DNA of 64,000 bases from Glycine soja. Taxonomy: Eukaryota; Streptophyta; Magnoliopsida; Fabales; Fabaceae. The DNA is taken from positions 15,843,865-15,907,864 of the forward strand of contig NC_041005.1 of NCBI RefSeq assembly GCF_004193775.1. Reading direction: 5' to 3'. Under the pieces are notes generated by a model that searched no databases, was not told the DNA's origin, and saw only the letters and a program-made list of their open reading frames with translations. The position numbers and the translations under genes are program-made. Within the stretch, counting starts at the first letter, position 1, and each line of letters starts with the position of its first letter. Positions 45,604-55,825 of this stretch are shown here, in pieces.

Positions 45604-46064
45604 ATCTCCCCCTTTTTGATGATGACAACTTCTGAAATCAAGAAACACACACACACTTTTTCCTAGTCGATCACTCTTATAAATGCTCCCCCTTTGTTTT
45701 TGAATTTATGCTTATTTTAAAATTAAATTATTTACTCATGTGAGTTCTTGATTCATCCCTATTTCTCTCCCCCTTTGGCATCAACAAAAAGCCAAAGTGC
45801 GTATCAAACTTAAAGTATGCACATATATCTTAAACATTCGTACAACATTCATAAAAAATATTAACCACAACATGAAGAAAAAAAAAACCATGAAGTAACA
45901 ATCATAAATAGATTAACTTATAAAATCCACATAGTCAAATAACATACTTGTTCAACCAAACCAAACCATGCAAATAAGGAAATACTAAATTGTTCAAATA
46001 CCATAGTAATATAGCCAAAATACAAGGCTGAAAATCAAAGTAGTAATAATATTAAAATGTAATT
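45604..46064 (-). other. Multiple polypurine tracts of element G
   Basis: The minus strand carries AAAAAGGGGGAGAT next to the LTR (45,604-45,617), AAAGGGGGAGC near 45,686 and AAAGGGGGAGAG near 45,770. Repeated PPT-like tracts upstream of the 3' LTR are a known Sirevirus feature. No gene in the rest. Confidence 0.7.
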
Positions 46065-47171
46065 CTAAGATGATGGAGGCGGCGGTGGTGGAAGATCAAA
46101 GCTTGACCGGATGTAAGATACATCTTCTTCAACCTTAGTCATTCTTGACTCCATTTCATTGAAGCGCATATCCACTTGCAGTTCCAAAGTATCAAACCTC
46201 TCACCAACAAAGGTTTGAAGACCATCAAACCTTTCCAAAGTCTTCGAAAAAAGAGATGAATCTTCTCCCTCATGTCCTTCTTCACCAATATTTCTAGCAC
46301 CCTTCTTTACCCATGATCCATCATGCTCCTTAATATAACCAAAGGATGCTATGACTGAAGCGCCTATAAGGAATGATCTCTTGATTGGAACATAAGGTTC
46401 AGAATCAAGAAGGATGTTGAAATGTTGAAGGAAGAGGGTAACAAGGTGAGGATAAGGCAATGGGGCATTCAATCGCAATGCCTTATGCATGCGATATCTA
46501 ACAAGATGTGCCCAATCAATTTGTAAACCTTTATGAAAGGCCCACATGACAATGAGATCTTCTTCAGAAACCTGGGCAAGGTTTGAAGATCTAGGAAGTA
46601 GAATGCGAACTATAAGGTAATGGAGGATGCGACTTTCAAAAGCCAATGAACCGGCAAGAAGTCTTCCGGTCATATCCGCTTGGTTGGTGCAAACCAACCG
46701 GCGAGCATCATGCACAGAGAAATCGAATTTCCATTCATCAATCAGTGCACCCTCAAAAGGGACACCTTCACTAGGCAATTTGGTTAAGTCAAAAAATAGG
46801 GATTGGTCAATGACCATCTTAATCCCATAGATTTCAGACATTAGAACACCTTCATGAATTTCTAAATTAGAATAGAAGACTTTGACTAATTCAAAATAGA
46901 CAGGTAATTTCAGAGACATGAATGGAATAAGATTGGAGTTTTCAAATGCTTAGAAGCATTCAAAATTCTCATTTGAGAAGAACTCCATGTCTATGAATTT
47001 TGGGTCTGCAATGGAACGAGAGGAAAATAGGTTTGTGTACCGTATACGCTGTTCCTCTGATGAGAATAATGATCCAGAGGGAATGGAGGGAGGAATTGGT
47101 GCTTCCTGTGACCCGGAATGCCGCTGACTCCGACTCGAAGTTCCTTTCCGCTTTTTCGATGGTTCCGCCAT
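46065..47171 (-). pseudogene. Element G additional 3' ORF (envelope-like / putative plant transposon protein class)
   Basis: One frame from the ATG at 47,171 (MAEPSKKRKGTSS, basic) to 46,065, about 368 codons, with a single in-frame TAA at 46,950-46,952; the 284-codon part after the ATG at 46,919 is open. Shared blocks with the element D ORF are PKFIDMEFFS (D: PKFIYMEWFS), ELVKVFY, and RILHYLIVRILLPRSS (D: RMLVYLITYILAPRSN). The end has a coiled-coil-like stretch and a run of prolines (PPPPPP). In Sireviruses such ORFs are called envelope-like, but no signal peptide or membrane anchor is evident here. Function unknown. Confidence 0.75.
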
Positions 47172-47348
47172 TTGAAGAGTTTTTTCAGGATTTCAATCGG
47201 TTCAAATGAAATAGATTGAAAAAAGATGAAGTTTGGGCTTTGCGGGGAGTGATTTGGACAAGAATTGAGTGAGATATGGTTGAAAGAAAAATTGGGGGCG
47301 AGGGTTTTCGAGAGAATGAAAGGTTGCAAGTTTCAGAATTTGAAATTT

Positions 47349-47472
47349 GAATATATAGGTGCAGGGACGCGTCATAATCGATTACACAAATATGGTAATC
47401 GATTACCAGAGAGCAACTTTGCCAGAAATAACTGCTTGTAATCGATTACACTATTATGGTAATCGATTACCA
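47349..47472 (-). promoter_or_regulatory. Internal promoter-like module before the G 3' ORF
   Basis: Four TAATCGATTAC cores (47,374-47,385; 47,394-47,407; 47,438-47,449; 47,459-47,472) lie just upstream of a minus-strand CCTATATATTC (47,349-47,359), about 180 bp before the ORF ATG. The same order of palindromes then TATA is seen in the G LTR. Promoter activity is inferred. Confidence 0.5.
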
Positions 47473-47933
47473 GTGGTTATTTTAGCCAGAAAACAAAAGT
47501 AGAAGGCTTTCTAGGAGAGAAGAAGTTTTGAAAACTATTTTTGAAAATACTATATTTGAAAATACTTTATGACTAATTTTCAATCATGTAATTTACATAT
47601 CATGTCATGCAAAAATATTTAAAAACATGAAGATAATCAATTTTATCAAGAACAATCACACACAAGTATGAAGAATATTGATTTTACTTAAATAAATGAA
47701 TGAATATTTCATGCAAATAGAATGAAATCAATCAATCAAATATACTCATGATTTCAATCATTCAAAAGACAAACAAATAAAGAATTGTTAGTCATCATAG
47801 TCAAATTGTTTGAATAAAAATTTCAACTTTAAGAGAAATTTTAATAAGATAATGGTTTTGATATTACCTTTTTCAGGATTGAAGTGTCTAGATCTTCAAA
47901 GATGAGGATCATTCTTTTTCTCCTTGTTTTTCA
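47473..47933 (-). other. AT-rich spacer between G gag and 3' ORF
   Basis: No pol sequence and no conserved motif recognised. In an autonomous copia element about 4 kb of protease-integrase-RT-RNase H would be here. Confidence 0.55.
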
Positions 47934-48981
47934 TCATTGAGAGATGTTCTCGTCACTTTCATAATCTTTGGTTAAAAGATTAATCTCCTTTTCTGAACCA
48001 TCAGATGAATCATTGTCATCCCATGCAATGTATGCTTTCTTAGTTCTTCTTTCGTCAAATCTTTTCTTTTCACTTTTCTCCGACCATTCTTCATTTGACG
48101 GACAGTTGGCCTTGATGTGACCAATTTGGTTGCATTTGTAACACCTAAGGACTTGAGAATCCTCTTGTGATTTTCTTCCATTATTGAAATTCTGATGCCT
48201 ATCAATTCTTCTTTTCTTGATGTATTTCTGAAATTTCTTAACAAAGAAGGAAAAATCTTCATCATCAGAATCTTCTTCTTCGTTTTCTTCTTGTATTGAA
48301 GATGAGTCTTTAAGGGCTATGCTTCTCTTCTTTTTGTCATTTTCTTCATTCTGATTGAGGCGTTGAAGTTCCATCTCGTGTTCCTGCAATTTACCAAATA
48401 AAGTGGCAAGAGACATGGAAGAGAGATCTTTGCTTTCAGAAATAGCAGTTACCTTGGGCTGCCATTCCCTACTTAAAATGCAAGATGATTTACAATATGT
48501 GTAAACCTTTTTTGTAAATTCTGAATGTTTTCATTTGGATTCATCCTAAATAACTCATATTCATGGGTAAGAGTATTTATTCTAGACCTTTTTACATCTG
48601 TGGTTCCTTCATGGGTTAACTGGAGAGTATCCCACATATCCTTGGCATTAGTACAATTTGACACTCTAAAGTACTCATCTATCCCTAGGGCTGAAGTGAT
48701 GATATTTTTGGCTTTGAGATTGTACTGGATTTTTCTCCTATCTTCTTCTGTCCACTGATCTCTAGGTTTTTGGGTTGAAGTACTTGTGCTTACATCTACT
48801 ATAGTGGGTATATGTGGTCCTAATTCTATTGCTTCCCATATATTTAGATCTATGGCTTCAATGAATATTTGCATGCGGGTTTTCCAATAATGGTAACCCT
48901 CACCATTGAAAATGGGTGGTCTGTGAATAGAATTTCCTTCAGGAAATAAGGGATTTGAGGAGGCTATCCTACAAGAAACCT
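47934..48981 (-). pseudogene. gag: Element G gag (copia type), no ATG, internal deletion
   Basis: The frame starts right at the PBS with no ATG before about residue 41. The N-terminal copia gag domain (HRPPIFNGEGYHYWKTRM ... LQLTHEGTTDVKRSR ... RFTHIVNHL) parallels element D gag. After HL the frame breaks: a stretch matching about 20 codons of D is missing and a TAA follows (near 48,473). The frame resumes at EWQPKVTAISESK and continues through an acidic region to a CCHC knuckle (CYKCNQIGHIKANC, near 48,150) and ends at 47,934. Confidence 0.8.
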
Positions 48982-48993
48982 GCTCTGATACCA
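48982..48993 (-). other. Primer binding site, initiator Met tRNA (element G)
   Basis: The minus strand reads TGGTATCAGAGC, 2 nt after the LTR end ...GATCCAACA. This is the standard iMet PBS of copia elements. Confidence 0.88.
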
Positions 48994-48995
48994 CT

Positions 48996-50626
48996 TGTTG
49001 GATCGAGTGGCCTCAGAATAATTAAGAAGGGGGGGGGGGTTGAATTAATTATTCCTAAAACTTTACCAATTAAAATATTACTCTTTTCAGGCTTTTACTT
49101 TTGTTTTTAAGAGAATATGGAGTAGAAGAGAAACTTAACGGAAAGTAAAAGCGAAAATTAAATGCACAGCGGAAAGTAAAAGAGTAGGGAAGAAGGAAAC
49201 AAGCACACAAGAGTTTTTATACTGGTTCGGCAACAACCCATGCCTACCTCCAGTCCCCAAGCGACCTGCGGTCCTTGAGATTTCTTTCAACCTTGTAAAA
49301 ATCCTTTTACAAGCAAAGATCCACAAGGGATGTACCCTCCCTTGTTCTCTTTGAAACCCTAGTGGATGTACCCTCCACTAGAACCGATCCACAAGAGATG
49401 TACCCTCTCTTGTTCTCAGTCAAACCCAAGTAGATGTACCCTCTACTTGTACCACAAAGGATGTACCCTCCAATGTGTTAAGACAAAGATCTCAGGCTGT
49501 TACACCTTTGATACTTTGTGAATGGGGATACAAAAGAATTCTCAGGCGGTTAAAGCTTTGAACGCTTTTGTATTAGGGAATGAGAAGAATCAAAAGAATT
49601 CTCAGACTGTGTCGTTTTGAATTCTTTGACAAGGGAGAAGGGAGACACAAAAGAATTCAGACGGTTAGTCCCTTGTTCTTTTGGAAAAGAGAGAAGAGAG
49701 ACACAAAAAGAATTCAGGCGGTTAGTCCTTGGCGAATTCTTTTTGGCAAAGGGAGAAGAGAATGAAAAGATAAATAGCACAAGTTTTCAAGGTTTAGAAA
49801 ACTAGAAAACTTCAGAAAGCTTTTGGTACAAAAGAAGAAGAAGAAGAACTTCAAAGAGATTTCAAGGCTTGTAAAGGATTGATTGGAAAAGCAAAAGTAT
49901 TCAAGATTGTTGTTAGAAAGATTTATATAGAATACAAAACAAAGCCTTGCTTTTATAGACTCTTCATGTCTGGTCAAGAAGGCCATTCAGAAGAGTTATA
50001 ACTTTTTAGAAAAACTTAAAACCCATTTAAAAAAGTCAAAACCTTTTTGAAGAGTTACATCTTTTGATTTTTCAGAAACAGTCACTGGTAATCGATTACC
50101 AAATAAGTGTAATCGATCACACAAAGCTTTTGAGTGAAAGGATGTAACTCTTCACATTTAAATTTGAATTTCAACGTTCAAGGGCACTGGTAATCGATTA
50201 CCAAAACATTGTAATCGATTACAGCCTTTTGAAAATATTTGGAATGTTGTAAATTCAGTTTGAAAAGTTTTTCAAACTCATTTTGCTACTGGTAATCTAT
50301 TACAACAATATGGTAATCGATTACTAGAGAGTAAAAACTCTTTGGTAAAGGTTTTGTCAAAAACTCATGTGCTATTCAAAGTTTTGAAAAAACTTTTTAA
50401 TACTTATCTTGATTGAGTCTTTTCTTCATTCTTGAATCTTGATCTTGATTCTTGAGATCTTGAATCCTTCTTGATTCTTGAACTCTTGTTCTTGATTCAC
50501 TTGAGTTGTTCTTTGATCTTTGAGCTTTTTGTTCATCACCTTTGTCATCATCTTTTGTTGTCATCATTGTTATCATCAAAACACCTTTGAATCATTTTTG
50601 ATTCATCATGAAGCTTTGCTTCCACA
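48996..50626 (-). repeat. 5' LTR of element G
   Basis: 1,631 bp, plus strand TGTTGGATCG...GCTTCCACA. Minus-strand TATAAAAG at 49,950-49,957. Palindromes GGTAATCGATTACC and variants lie at 50,087, 50,107, 50,189, 50,211, 50,291 and 50,312, all upstream of the TATA box. A C run (minus strand) of about 10 lies some 40 bp from the LTR end. Degenerate repeats with GTACCCTC (49,330-49,470) and with AGAATTC (49,530-49,740) occupy the transcribed part. Confidence 0.9.
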
Positions 50627-51152
50627 GATTGATCAAGTTATATCTCTCTTTACTCATTTTTTTGTATATGGTTTTACACGTCTTTTGGTTATATTCACAA
50701 AGAACCCCAGTGTTTGGTGCCTTAGTCTCTTTTTTCAGGATGGGAATTGTAGATTGGTTGTGATTGCTTGTAAGGATTCTTGATGCATAGTAAAAATCTA
50801 ATTCTTGTTTTGAATTAGATAAATGGATTAGCTTCTCTAGTAATAGAGAGCGAACCAGTATAAAAAGATTGTCTCTTTCTTCTTCGATCCAATCTTTCTC
50901 TCATTCAAGTATTAATCAAGTTTTTCAAAAAAATTCTAGATTTATATTTGTGAAAGAAAGGATATTAATGAAGGATCTTGTTTAAGGGTGGATTGATTAA
51001 GTATTGGTTATGTTTGATTCATATATGTTTTTGTGATACGATTCATACAAAAGTTTTTTTTTGTAACTCTGTTTTTAAGAGGTACGTTTTGTCTTGAATA
51101 CCAATTCCCCCCCCCCCTCTCTTGGTTTATTGTGTTCGATCATCTTTTTTCA
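50627..51152 (+). repeat. 5' LTR of element D (right part)
   Basis: Starts at the edge of the G insertion and ends TTTTTTCA two bases before the PBS. It is homologous in reverse to 59,640-60,050 (shared block around GCCTTAGTCTCTTTTT and CTTGATGCATAGT). TATAAAAAG at about 50,860. A run of 10 C lies about 40 bp before the LTR end. Confidence 0.72.
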
Positions 51153-51154
51153 AT

Positions 51155-51166
51155 TGGTATCAAAGC
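51155..51166 (+). other. Primer binding site of element D
   Basis: TGGTATCAAAGC, one base away from the usual iMet PBS (TGGTATCAGAGC), 55 bp before the gag ATG at 51,210. Confidence 0.7.
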
Positions 51167-51209
51167 TAAGTCTTGAAAGTTACTCAAGATCATAGTTTTT
51201 TCTAAAAAG

Positions 51210-52706
51210 ATGGGCTCAAAACAAATCACTTTCAAAAATGGTGCATCTTTGAATCGACCTCCTTTGTTTGAGGGTAAACATTTTTCTTTTTGCCAAAAGA
51301 AAATGAAAATCTTTATTCAGTCAATTGATCCTGGTGCATTGAATGCCATCATTAAAGGTCCTTTCATTCCTACTAAAGAATTGAATGGTGAATTAATACC
51401 TAAAGAATGGGATGAAATGAGAGATGATGAGAAAAGAAAAGTGCAAGATGATCAAAAAGCTAAAATCATTTTAACTTCTGGTTTGTCTTCTGATGAATTC
51501 TTTCATACTGCAAGGTTAAAAAGTGCAAAGGAAATTTGGAATATGCTTGAAGTCACTCATGAAGGCACAACAAATGTGAGAAGAACAAGAAAGCACACTC
51601 TTGTATCTGAATATGAAGCGTTCCTAATGAAGAATGGTGAAACCATTTCAAGACTTCAAACAAGATTCACTCATATTGTGAACCATCTCCTTAGTCTAGG
51701 AAAAATGTTTGAAGATGAAGAGCTAAATATCAAAATTCTAAATTGTCTTACAAGAACATGGGAACCAAAGATTACAACAATCAAGGAATCCAAGAATCTA
51801 GCTACAATGACAATGGAAGCTCTCTTTGGTAAATTGTTTGCCTATGAACATGAGTTGACTCAACAATCTTATGCAAAAGAATCAGAAAAGAAAAGAAAAG
51901 GAATAACACTGAAAGTTAACTCCTCAAAGGAAGAATACAAAGATAGTTCCAATAGTGAGGAAGATGTAGAGAATTTCAATTTGATGGTAAGAAAATTTGG
52001 AAAATTTCTCAGGAAGTCCAGAGACAGAAAATTCTCCAAATCCCCCAAGAAGAATGACAACAACAACTACTTTACATGCTTCAAATGTGGTAAGCAAGGT
52101 TATATCAAATCTGAGTGTCCTATCTACCTTAGAAAATATGTTGGAGAAATGAAAGGAAAGAAGGATAGAAATAAAAGGAAAGCCTATATAGCTTGGAAAG
52201 ATATTGAATCAACAACCTCTGACTCTTCCTATGATGAAGAAATTGCAAACATATGCTTAATGGAAAAATCTATGAATGATGCATCAATCAATGAAGAAAT
52301 TGAGGTGAATCCTGAATTCTAAGAACTTTTAGAAGCATTTAATGAAATGCATGAAGAAGCTCAAAGGCTTGTTGTTTTAAACAAAAAGATGAAAAGCAAA
52401 CTGAAATCACATATCTCTAAATTGGCTTAGTTGAATAAATTGAAACAAGAAAATGAAAAACTTGTTTCAAGTTGTAAATCCACTGGTTGTGATTATACCT
52501 CTACTTCTTTTTACATGGATGATTAGTCTTTGCGATCCAAGTTTGAAAATTTCAAAAAGGATCACTATGCTGAACCTATAAAGTTGCAAATTGAGTTTTC
52601 CTATCTTAAAGATCTATTTGGAAAATTAAACAAAGGAAAGAGTGATCTTAATCACATGCTTAGTATGCAAAAGCAACATAGTCTCTGGATGATGCAACAA
52701 CTTTAA
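51210..52706 (+). pseudogene. gag: Element D gag (copia type), C-terminus broken by stops
   Basis: From the ATG at 51,210 (MGSKQITFKNG) 370 codons are open to a TAA at 52,320. The N-terminal copia gag domain (RPPLFEGKHFSFCQKKM, THEGTTNVRRTRKHT, RFTHIVNHLLSLGK) is followed by a charged region and a CCHC knuckle (CFKCGKQGYIKSEC) in which the usual GH is GY, so the His of the knuckle is replaced. The same frame continues as a coiled-coil-like region with stops TAG 52,428, TAG 52,524 and TAA 52,704. It probably packaged element RNA when intact. Confidence 0.83.
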
Positions 52707-52755
52707 GACTTTGGAGTAAACCTTGGTTCTAAAATGTGACAACTTAAGTGTTGTC

Positions 52756-52969
52756 AATCTAACAAAACATCCTGTCATGCATTCTAGGACTAAACACATA
52801 TAAATAAGGCATCATTTTCTTAGAGATTATGTGTTAAAAGGTGACTGCTGCATTGAGTTCATAGATAGTGAGCATCAACTTGCAGACATTTTCACTAAAC
52901 CACTTGCTAGAGATAGGTTCTTTTTCAATAGAAATGAACTAGGCATATTAGATGCATCCAACATAAAAT
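52756..52969 (+). pseudogene. Copia RNase H C-terminal remnant
   Basis: In-frame text including TKHI*, HHFLRDYVLKGDC and the hallmark LADIFTKPLARDRFF followed by ELGILD is the end of a Ty1/copia RNase H. Protease, integrase, RT and most of RNase H are missing between gag and this point, so about 3.5 kb was deleted. A TAA interrupts the fragment after TKHI. Confidence 0.85.
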
Positions 52970-53107
52970 AACTTCCTGTTTGCATAATGTGTGATGTACA
53001 TTGCTACTCATATCATTTGTTTTTGTTTAATTTGTGTCTTAGTTTATTGATTCATATGCATACTCACTAGTTTTTCAGAAAATCACATGTTTTCCTAGTT
53101 TTTTCGT

Positions 53108-53628
53108 GATTTCTCTCCATTTTAATCAATTGTTATTTGTTTTAATCGATTACTATAAGATATCTGCTTGATAAGTTCTTTAAAAACATTCTATTTTAAT
53201 CAATTGAACCATGATTTAATCGATTACCATCGCTTGGTATGTGTTTTCAGTTTTGAAAACTTTCTGTTTTAATCAATTTTTGCATTTTAATCGATTACCG
53301 TTTTTTTATGTTTGTGGTGTTTTGTTTAAAACTTTTTGTTTTAATCGATTACTAATCGATTATAATGGCCTTAGGGGGAGTTTTTTTGGCATATTTAAAC
53401 GATAATGCTTGTGCTTTAATTGATTACTTATAACAACTTTTGGTTTTAATTGAAAATGAGGGCCAATTTAATCAATTACTATGCCATTTTAATCGATTAC
53501 TTGCGTGTCGGTTGTGTGTAATCAGTTACACTTCTTCGTTTTCACCTCATCAAAATCTCCATTACTCTAGCATTTACTCCCGCCACCTACCATAGCCCAT
53601 CTAAACGCCTCTATCCCTCTATAAAAGG
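53108..53628 (+). promoter_or_regulatory. Palindrome array and TATA box before the D 3' ORF
   Basis: TAATCGATTAC cores at about 53,142, 53,216, 53,287, 53,341 and 53,488, alternating with diverged TTAATCAATT copies, then TATAAAAGG at 53,620-53,628, 91 bp before the ORF ATG at 53,719. The arrangement matches that in element G and in the LTR promoters. Activity is inferred. Confidence 0.55.
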
Positions 53629-53718
53629 CCACCAAAATCTCTACTCCAGTCACACCTTCACCTTCTCAAGATTATTCCTTCCAAACCCTAATCTTTCTTC
53701 TCTGTTTCTCTTCTGAAA

Positions 53719-54825
53719 ATGGCTAGCAACCCCTCCAGAGTTCAGAAGAAGTCCAAGTCCTCCATAAGAAAACAAGGAGAGTTGTCTCAAGCAGCTCTTA
53801 ACAGGATGGATACGTGGTTCACAGATGAAAATAAGAAAACTGATTTCAAGATGATTTACACCGTGAAGAATGTGAGGATACCCAAGTTTATTTACATGGA
53901 ATGGTTCTCTCAATAGGGATTCAACTTTCCCAATTTGCTTGAAGCACAAGGTCTGTCAAAATTTGTGTAGATGAAAGAAACTTTGTACCCAGAGTTGGTA
54001 AAGGTTTTCTATACTTGTGCCCGTGCTGACAAGGAAGGCAATTTGCACTCTACCATCAATGGTGTAGAGATTATCATTGATGCTGAAGTTTGGAAAGAAG
54101 TTGCAGGACTGGATATGGGTGGAGTCTACAAGTTCAAAGTATCTGCGGATGGCTACAGCAAGATGCAGATGTACAGAGCTATGCTCCTTGACCTAGCAAG
54201 GACTATGAGAAACTACATAGGAGTTGGTGGTTTAACTATCGAAGATAGGATGTTAGTGTATCTCATTACCTACATTCTCGCACCAAGGTCCAACAATCAT
54301 GCACAGGTAACTAACGACAACTTATAGATCATATATGGTCTCAAATTAGGTATTCAGATGAATTGGATACTTCTGATTGAAGATATTATGTTAAAGAGCC
54401 ATCGATTAGTGGATTATGAGTTTCCATATGTTGTCTTAGCCTCTAGATTCATTGACTACTTTAATATCGATGTTTCCAATGAGATAGTAGATTTCACTAA
54501 AGCCTCTAATAAGATAACCGAAAGGCATCTCAAGAAGCTTGGGATGAGATTTGTTGATTATGAATGGATTATGGCTAGAGAGCCATCGACAACAACAAAA
54601 ATGGACCAAACGGGAGAAGAAGAAGAAACTCAACAAGAGCCTGCACACCAATGGAACCCTTTTGAGTGTCTTATGACTCAAAAGATGGATGCCATTCTTC
54701 ACCTCCATCAAAAGCACCAAGCCAATGTTCACAATTCCTTAGAAAACATTACCACTAGGCTTAAGAACATAGAAACTAGACTATCCCTTAGTAACCTTCT
54801 CAACCCAGATGAGGATGAAGCGTAG
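53719..54825 (+). pseudogene. Element D envelope-like / putative plant transposon ORF, three amber stops
   Basis: One reading frame of about 369 codons from the ATG at 53,719 to TAG at 54,823, interrupted only by TAG at 53,914, 53,968 and 54,325; there is no frameshift. The N-terminus is basic (RVQKKSKSSIRK). The middle shares ELVKVFY and YILAPRSN blocks with the element G ORF. The C-terminus has glutamate/glutamine-rich and heptad-like stretches. All three breaks being TAG suggests CAG or TGG codons mutated by deamination. Function unknown. Confidence 0.78.
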
Positions 54826-55287
54826 TCTTGTTCTTGTGCTTGGTTTTGTTGTTTGATGGTCTGTTTGCTATGGTATGTTTTGTTTGTCTCTTTTTTAAGC
54901 TAATAGTTAAGTTTTTTTGCCTTATGATTAATGGTTATGTAATGCTCTATGATTAATAAAATATCATTTTATTTCTCTTCTATTGGTGTATGTTTTGTTT
55001 TGTGCATAATCAAACTTTTTGGCCTTGTTATTGCCAAAAGGGGGAGAATATAAACTATTGTGTATTTGCATATTGGTTGCATTGTAATAAGCATTAAGCA
55101 CTGCATTAATATCAATAATATATACAAGTATAATATATGACGATGATAATGAATTAATCTCTTCTTAAGTGTTAAGTATCTACAGGATAGACTAAGGATC
55201 AAGTCTCCAATCTCAAGACTCAGACCCTCCAAATGCACTAAATGTCATATTCAAGTTTGGCATCATCAAAACCAAAAAAGGGGAGAT
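54826..55287 (+). other. Element D 3' UTR with polypurine tracts
   Basis: Contains GCCAAAAGGGGGAGAATAT near 55,033 and CAAAAAAGGGGAGAT at 55,273-55,287 directly before the LTR start. No coding sequence seen. Confidence 0.7.
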
Positions 55288-55825
55288 TGTTAGAGATAGG
55301 GGGAGCAACATGAGCAAAATGGTGAACAACGTAAAGGCCAAAGCTTGAAGCTCAAGGAAAAGCTTGAAGATGTTTTGACTTTTACATGCCTAACTCCCTT
55401 GAGTGGCATTTGTATTGGTTGTTATATTGTATGTTGCATCTTAGTACATATGATATCTATGCTGCATCATTCATCATCATGGTTAGCGTAAAGAAACGTT
55501 TCTAAGTTAGAAAAATTTCTTCAAGAGGCAAAAACTCTCTGTTTTAATCAATTACAGGTCTATCATAATCGATTACAACAAGCTGTCTGAAGCTTGAAGA
55601 ATTGAGTCTCGTATCAGTTTAATCAATTAATGATATCTCGTAATCGATTATGAAAAAAGATGATGGAACTCAAAAAACCAAGATGGGGAGTGAATTGGTT
55701 TTCAAACAAAAATTACTTTTTAAAAAATAGAGTTGTAGCAGAAAACTTTTCTATGTAGATCATATCACAAAACAAATAAGAATCGAATGTAATCAATACT
55801 TAGTCATTCCTTCCTTACACATGAT
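55288..55825 (+). repeat. 3' LTR of element D (partial)
   Basis: Starts TGTTAGAGATAGGGGGAG after the PPT, as does the inverted relative near 60,153. TAATCGATTAC-like cores lie near 55,545-55,650. The end is cut by LTR E at 55,826. No gene. Confidence 0.65.

Larger units (their letters stand above)
44803..50626 (-). mobile_element. Element G: copia/Sirevirus-like non-autonomous element
   Basis: 5' LTR 48,996-50,626 (1,631 bp), iMet PBS, damaged gag, no protease, integrase or RT, internal promoter-like module, additional 3' ORF, three polypurine tracts, then the 3' LTR interrupted by the Ogre insertion (44,803-45,603 visible). The visible LTR parts differ by one 4-bp indel and a few bases in about 800, so G is young. 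Gag of copia type, repeated AAGGGGGAG tracts and an ORF behind pol are Sirevirus traits. It must have moved using proteins from another element. Confidence 0.82.
50627..55825 (+). mobile_element. Element D: decayed copia/Sirevirus-like element, pol deleted
   Basis: 5' LTR remnant 50,627-51,152, iMet-type PBS, gag, the last part of RNase H, internal promoter module, envelope-like 3' ORF, PPTs, and a 3' LTR beginning TGTTAGAGATAGGG at 55,288. Element G is inserted in the 5' LTR. All ORFs except the front of gag carry stops, so D is older than G. Confidence 0.78.

Noticed and set aside
46065..47171. Element G 3' ORF as a host gene
   Set aside because: It lies between gag and the PPT of one LTR element on the same strand, has a homologue in the same place in element D, and carries an in-frame stop.
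44960..47480. Regularly spaced GTAATCGATTAC repeats as a CRISPR array
   Set aside because: Spacing is irregular, the repeat is a short palindrome, spacers are not unique uniform units, and the DNA is a plant retrotransposon.
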